Of a stretch of DNA of 64,000 bases, positions 60,395 through 64,000 are shown piece by piece (position 1 is the stretch's first letter; each line of letters starts with the position of its first letter). The stretch is from Azorinus chamasolen (Eukaryota; Mollusca; Bivalvia; Cardiida; Solecurtidae). The stretch is from NCBI GenBank assembly GCA_963576725.1, contig OY755237.1, positions 53,853,805 through 53,917,804 of the forward strand. Reading direction: 5' to 3'. Under the pieces are notes generated by a model. That model saw nothing but the letters and a program-made list of their open reading frames with translations. It searched no databases and was not told the DNA's origin. Both the position numbers and the translations under genes were made by a program.

Positions 60395-60530
60395 GCTGTC
60401 CATAAATACTCAAACCCTATGGTGTGACCAGTCTTTAGAGCCGTCTCGAAGAGACGATTCTTAAGAGCGGTCAAAACATAAGGTTTTGTGGAGAAATGAA
60501 GATTTTAGTATTTGAGTATGCACAATTACC
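60395..60530. mobile_element. Family D MITE, good copy
   Basis: AAATACTCAAACCCTATGGT, TGACCAGTCTTTAGAGCCGT, CTCGAAGAGACGATTCTTAA, ATAAGGTTTTGTGGAGAAAT, TTTTAGTATTTGAGTATGC. Confidence 0.75.
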
Positions 60531-60534
60531 TGGT

Positions 60535-61080
60535 GCTCTGGAATATATATAATGACTTTTAAACTGGCAGAAGCCAGTCTATAGTACCGCAAATCAGATT
60601 CAGTCACACATCCGATTTAACATTTTTGTGTATTAATGCACCATAGGCGGATCCATATATCAAATAGCATATTTTCAATGCAGCAAAATGCTACTTAACT
60701 ACTGTTTGAACCAGAGTTGCAGATCTGCCCCTGCCCTGTGATTCTAGGTCAAGGGTGATGAGGAGTTAAGCGGTTAAAATAGTGCCCCTTGAAATCTCAC
60801 TCTTATCATTATATTGCATTTACAGACGTGTATTTTCTGTGTAACTCTGAAATCAGTTTTCATGTAAAGCGGTATTGTTTTTAAAATCTTTCTTTCGATT
60901 GCAGATATTGCCAGATAAATATAATTACGAGTACATGTAAGGGCCGGTAACTTTTTTGCGTTAACATGGCATACTTCTTTTTCTGCGCGATTTTATGGCA
61001 AATTGTGGCATGAAATGTGTTGCAGTTGTCATGCTGATGTTGTAATTTACAGCTGAATAGAAAAATATATTTTTATTTTC
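60535..61080. other. Stretch with nothing recognised
   Basis: No MITE termini or supported exon. CTAGGTCAAGGGTGATG near 60745 recalls the GGGGGCAT-type repeats. Confidence 0.35.
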
Positions 61081-61400
61081 ATATTATCATCGCAATTATC
61101 ACCCATGTTTCCAAGGGGTCAGTCCGTCCACCCGTCTGTCTGTCCACCCGTTCGTTGGCAGTTGCTTCAAACGTCATCTCTGAAACCGCATGGTAACCAC
61201 ACTTTAAATGACCTTGCATGGTATTAAGCTCTATCAGAATTACTAGAAGAATCAGGATCCATGAAGAAGTCTGGTTGCTATTGCAACAAAAAATCTTAAG
61301 AATTTTTCTCCAAACATTGAATGATACTTGACAGAAATATACCTCCGATAAACTTCTGCCAAGATTTCTAGAATCATATTGATATCTCAAAAAACATGAC
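61081..61400 (-). mobile_element. GGGGGCAT-like repeat
   Basis: GTCAGTCCGTCCACCCGTCT and GTCTGTCCACCCGTTCG, then AAACCGCATGGTAACCACAC. A 103-codon minus-strand ORF across it (His/Gln/Ser-rich) is not supported. Confidence 0.5.
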
Positions 61401-61653
61401 TGCCAGGGGCGGGGCTACTTTTCCGACAGTCTATCAACGATTCCAGCGCTTTGATTTTATCAAGATTTGGTGCAATGTCATGCTCAATTTCAAGTTCGGA
61501 TATTTTACGCTCGATTGATAGCAAATGTGATAAGATCGATACTTTTTTTTCTTATATGAATATCATATGTAAAATTGAATATGCCCATTTCTTTTACAAG
61601 TGAGCATAGATTCAGATTTTTATTTAAGGATTTATTTAACTCTTTTTTAAGTA

Positions 61654-61849
61654 CAGTAAAACCCCACTACACCGGATATTTAATTTAGTATCAATATCTT
61701 GGAGACAAGTGGCAGCTTAATGCAGGATGAAAGTCAGAAAGCTCCTCCAGTAGCTTTTTGCATGACTTTCACACTGCATTAAGCAGCAACCTGCCTAAAA
61801 GTATCTAAATTCTTCTCTTCTTGAATCCAGGTTTAGAGAGGTTTAACTA
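61654..61849. mobile_element. PG-3 MITE
   Basis: CAGTAAAACCCCACTACACC to CCAGGTTTAGAGAGGTTTAA. The core GGCAGCTTAATGCAGGATGA, AAAGCTCCTCCAGTAGCTTT is intact. Confidence 0.78.
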
Positions 61850-61997
61850 TACATGTTCATGCGTGTATGTCTCTGTCAATTTTGTGATTATGGAAAGTTT
61901 CTCAACATATGACATGGAATTAAGCTACAGATGCCAACCAGACTGGCCACATTAAGAAACAAGGAGATCAAATAACACTGAACAATCAAAAGTCAAT

Positions 61998-62113
61998 ATG
62001 TTTACAAAAATTGTGCAATTGGCGCAAAAGCAATCCCATATAGACGACCAACCGGACGGAGGTTCGAGTCGGCTCAGCAAGTCAAAGGTCAAACTGCAGA
62101 CAGCGGTGTTGAA
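61998..62113 (+). CDS. Alternative first coding exon 6 (gene unidentified)
   Basis: ATG 61998 (A at -3) opens 38 codons that reach the donor TTGAA|GTAAGT in phase 2, as in the other five exons. The peptide starts MFTKIVQLAQKQSH, has an acidic-Gly middle (DDQPDGG, residues 17-22), then a basic helix-like end, SSRLSKSKVKLQTAVL. It lacks the Arg-Arg-x-Ser motif but has SRLS at 24-27. GC content rises sharply against the AT-rich flanks. It lies 1.9 kb before the window end, so the shared second exon is beyond 64000. Family unidentified. Confidence 0.65.
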
Positions 62114-62162
62114 GTAAGTCACGTTACTCTTTACTTAACAGAACCTGTCAAAAGTGAAACTA

Positions 62163-62480
62163 CAGTTGAAAGTCGATATCTCGAACTCCAAGGGACTACA
62201 TGTATACAAATTAGTTCGAGATAACAGAAGTTCGAGTTATCAGATTTCTAATCTGGAGCATGTCTCGAGTTTACAGCTTCACGCAGGTGTAAAGTAATGC
62301 TGAAAGCTCCTGTGGGAGCTTTCAGCATTACTTTACATCCGCATTAAGCTGTAACATGTGTTTCTAGATATCCGTAGTGATACATTTAAGAGCAATTCTG
62401 CTGATAAGTTTTGGAAGGATCGAATGTTCGAGTTATCCCAAAATTCGAGTTATCCGAGTTCATGATATCGATGTTCAATG
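62163..62480. mobile_element. PG-4 MITE, second copy, 49 bp after exon 6
   Basis: CAGTTGAAAGTCGATATCTC to ATGATATCGATGTTCAATG. The core is CAGGTGTAAAGTAATGCTGA and AAAGCTCCTGTGGGAGCTTT. It is about 85-90 percent like the copy at 59994 by eye. Confidence 0.82.
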
Positions 62481-62648
62481 AAAAATCTTGGCGGTTGTTT
62501 AATGCAGCAGGAAAGTAATGGAGAAAGCTCCTATGGGAGCTCCTATGGGAGCTTTCGGCATCACTTTTGTCCTGCATTAATCTATCACCTGTTTTAAATA
62601 CCCCAATGTTTATTCATATTAGATGAGTGTTGTATAGAGGTGTCACTG
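62481..62648. mobile_element. PG-2 type MITE joined to the PG-4
   Basis: GGCGGTTGTTTAATGCAGCA, a duplicated tip (GCTCCTATGGGAGCTCCTAT), TCCTGCATTAATCTATCACC, TAGAGGTGTCACTG. It lacks a left terminus and begins where the PG-4 right end decays. Confidence 0.65.
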
Positions 62649-62756
62649 TACAGAGCACGAATGCACCCAGATCTGGATTTCTAGTACTTTCCGTTTCGAC
62701 TTTATTTGTTATGATGTGTGCAAGAATCGTGACGTCATGAAAATATCATTAACTCT

Positions 62757-62870
62757 TTCGCTATCAGTGGCGACTCTGTGATGACCATTGCACACAGTTT
62801 GGATCCAGGTGAGACACGGTCAGAGTTACCGGTGTCTCACCAGGATTCAAACTACGAACAAATCTGGAGA
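62757..62870. mobile_element. TT-c MITE, partial
   Basis: TTAA-CTCTTTCGCTATC, CACAGTTTGGATCCAGGTGA, GGTGTCTCACCAGGATTCAA. The stem has an inserted CAGAGTTACCG. Confidence 0.6.
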
Positions 62871-62959
62871 AATTTCAAAACTGATAATTTAAGCAGAAAA
62901 CTAATTTTGATGACATGGCTGCGAAGCATATTTTGGTAAAAATAGTGTTCGAAAGAAGT

Positions 62960-63715
62960 GGATAGAGAGTTGTATGGTATGAATCAGACCAGTCTCCATT
63001 TTTTTTTACATTTTGCGTTCGAACCCGGTCCCCCTCCTTATCTCTTCCTGTGCTCAGGTAGTTTTATTATAGTTGTATTATAGTTGTATATCCGTTTTCT
63101 CTTCGAGAGTCACGGACATTAAAGTTGATTACATTTTTCGTCATTATTACATTTTGCGTTCTTTAAAAATAGAAATATCAACGCAAAATGTAATAATTTC
63201 CTTTATGTACATGTATTTAACATCTTTAGAATAAGTAAAACACAAAGACTCTAGCAACATCTACAGTTCATCCATTACACTCTGATATGTTTCCTGTCGG
63301 CGAAATGAAATTTTCGATTTTGGCCCGGTCCCCCACCACTACACTTATCTCTGGCCCTTGTTGCCAGACAGGTTATGTTATCGTTATATATCCGTGTTCC
63401 CTTCGAAAGTCGTGGATATAAAGTTGCATGGTATTTGAATCAGGCCCGTCTCAAAGTTTACTACATTTTGCGTCGTTATTACATTTTGCATTGGTAAAGA
63501 TAAGCCTATCTATGCAAAATGTAATAATTTCCTTCATGATATCGAACTTCTTTAGAATAAGTAAAACATATTGACTCAGCAATATCTATTCTTCATCCAA
63601 TGCACTTTGATAATCTTCATGTCGACAAAATGAAATATTCGACTTTTGACCCGGTCACTCTCTGCTACCCGTTTCCCGGCTTTAGTGCTCTGACAGGTTA
63701 TCGTTATGTAATAGA
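62960..63715. repeat. Tandem repeat of about 310-330 bp with internal hairpins
   Basis: CCCGGTCCCCC-type words recur at about 63027, 63325 and 63648. Each is followed by a cluster (CTTATCTCT, CCCTTCGAAAGTC or CTCTTCGAGAGTC, TTTACTACATTTTGCG). The hairpin TTACATTTTGCGTT / AACGCAAAATGTAA at 63145-63194 recurs at 63478-63526. The ORF at 63600-63926 overlaps this and the next feature and is not supported. Confidence 0.75.
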
Positions 63716-63725
63716 TACAGTACGA

Positions 63726-63880
63726 GTCTTACTACCAAAGTGTCTTCTTACAACCGTTATCAGGACAGTTTGTTCGCATGACCGAAGACGTGTCCGAGGC
63801 GTAGCCGAGGACACTTGTCTGAGGTCATGCGAACAAACTGTCCTGATAACGGTTGTAAGAAGACACTTTGGTAGTAAGAC
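63726..63880. repeat. Perfect 58-bp inverted repeat (155-bp fold-back)
   Basis: The left arm 63726-63783 (GTCTTACTACCAAAGTGTCT ... CGCATGACC) is exactly complementary to the right arm 63823-63880. The 39-bp loop holds a smaller hairpin, GTGTCC ... GGACAC. No mismatch is seen in the arms, so it is young or maintained. Confidence 0.93.
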
Positions 63881-64000
63881 GAGTACATGTATCTTACTTG
63901 TACGACAGTACGTTGTAGACTTTTAATTTTGATTAAAAATGAATATTTCACAAATGAGTACAAAATGTTTTCCCCTTGGTTCACCCAATTCAAATCCTAG

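Noticed and set aside
61079..61390. 103-codon minus-strand ORF
   Set aside because: It lies in a TCCG-rich dispersed repeat and shows no transposase or host motif.

Overview
The window looks like animal nuclear DNA, most likely from a bivalve mollusc. It is AT-rich, has no compact operon-like genes, and its coding pieces end in GTAAGT or GTGAGG splice donors. It also holds a tRNA-Val gene, tRNA-derived SINEs, TCCG-rich GGGGGCAT-type repeats that I associate with bivalves, and a very dense population of short fold-back transposons (MITEs). Species cannot be fixed from the sequence alone. I see no autonomous transposase ORF, rRNA or CRISPR array.

Gene content. The only convincing protein-coding signal is six isolated plus-strand exons at 16882-17033, 34328-34740, 41393-41727, 47587-47693, 50503-50558 and 61998-62113. 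Each begins with an in-frame ATG, has no acceptor-dependent reading, and ends at a good 5' splice donor in exactly the same phase (two bases of a split codon). Their proteins differ, but are mostly basic and rich in Ser/Thr/Pro. Four carry Arg-Arg-x-Ser/Thr motifs. The simplest reading is a series of alternative first exons of one large gene whose shared phase-2 acceptor exon lies beyond 64000. The gene's identity is not visible here. A tRNA-Val(AAC) gene lies on the minus strand at 4626-4698.

Repeat content. The rest is mostly MITEs of two kinds. 'TT' families begin CCCTTT, end AAAGGG and sit between TTAA duplications (piggyBac-like hallmarks). Subfamilies used below: TT-a (fold-back core with CAAACAGAGTAGACC, one end carrying ATGAATATTCAT twice); TT-b (CAAACAGTGTAGACC core); TT-c (CAAACAGTTTGGATCC core with a CTCGGCGTCTC stem); TT-d and TT-e (single copies at 58319 and 31611); TT-f (pair at 11760 and 59380); TT-h (stem ATTTATCACAATGGTTTC). 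'PG' families begin CAGT, end ACTG and are flanked by TA (pogo/Tigger-like hallmarks). They share one hairpin core (TTAATGCAGG ... AAAGCTCC) but carry different terminal types: PG-1 (CTCTAATGCGACCA), PG-2 (TCTTAAGCGGCC), PG-3 (CTAAACCGGA), PG-4 (CGATATCTCGAACTC), PG-5 (a variant core with AAAGCAAGG). Family D is a third fold-back (CCACCAAACCCTATG ... CATAGGGTTTGGTGG).

Layout. 1-16.8 kb: MITEs, a SINE, the tRNA, a 25-bp minisatellite and a 160-bp tandem repeat. 16.9-34 kb: exon 1, nested MITEs, a fossil zinc-finger-like ORF, microsatellites and a triple-nested MITE. 34-51 kb: exons 2-5 interleaved with MITEs and minisatellites that visibly grew out of MITEs. 51-64 kb: satellites, more MITEs, exon 6, a tandem hairpin repeat and a perfect 58-bp inverted repeat. 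MITEs nest inside each other in both directions, so both kinds were mobile over overlapping periods.
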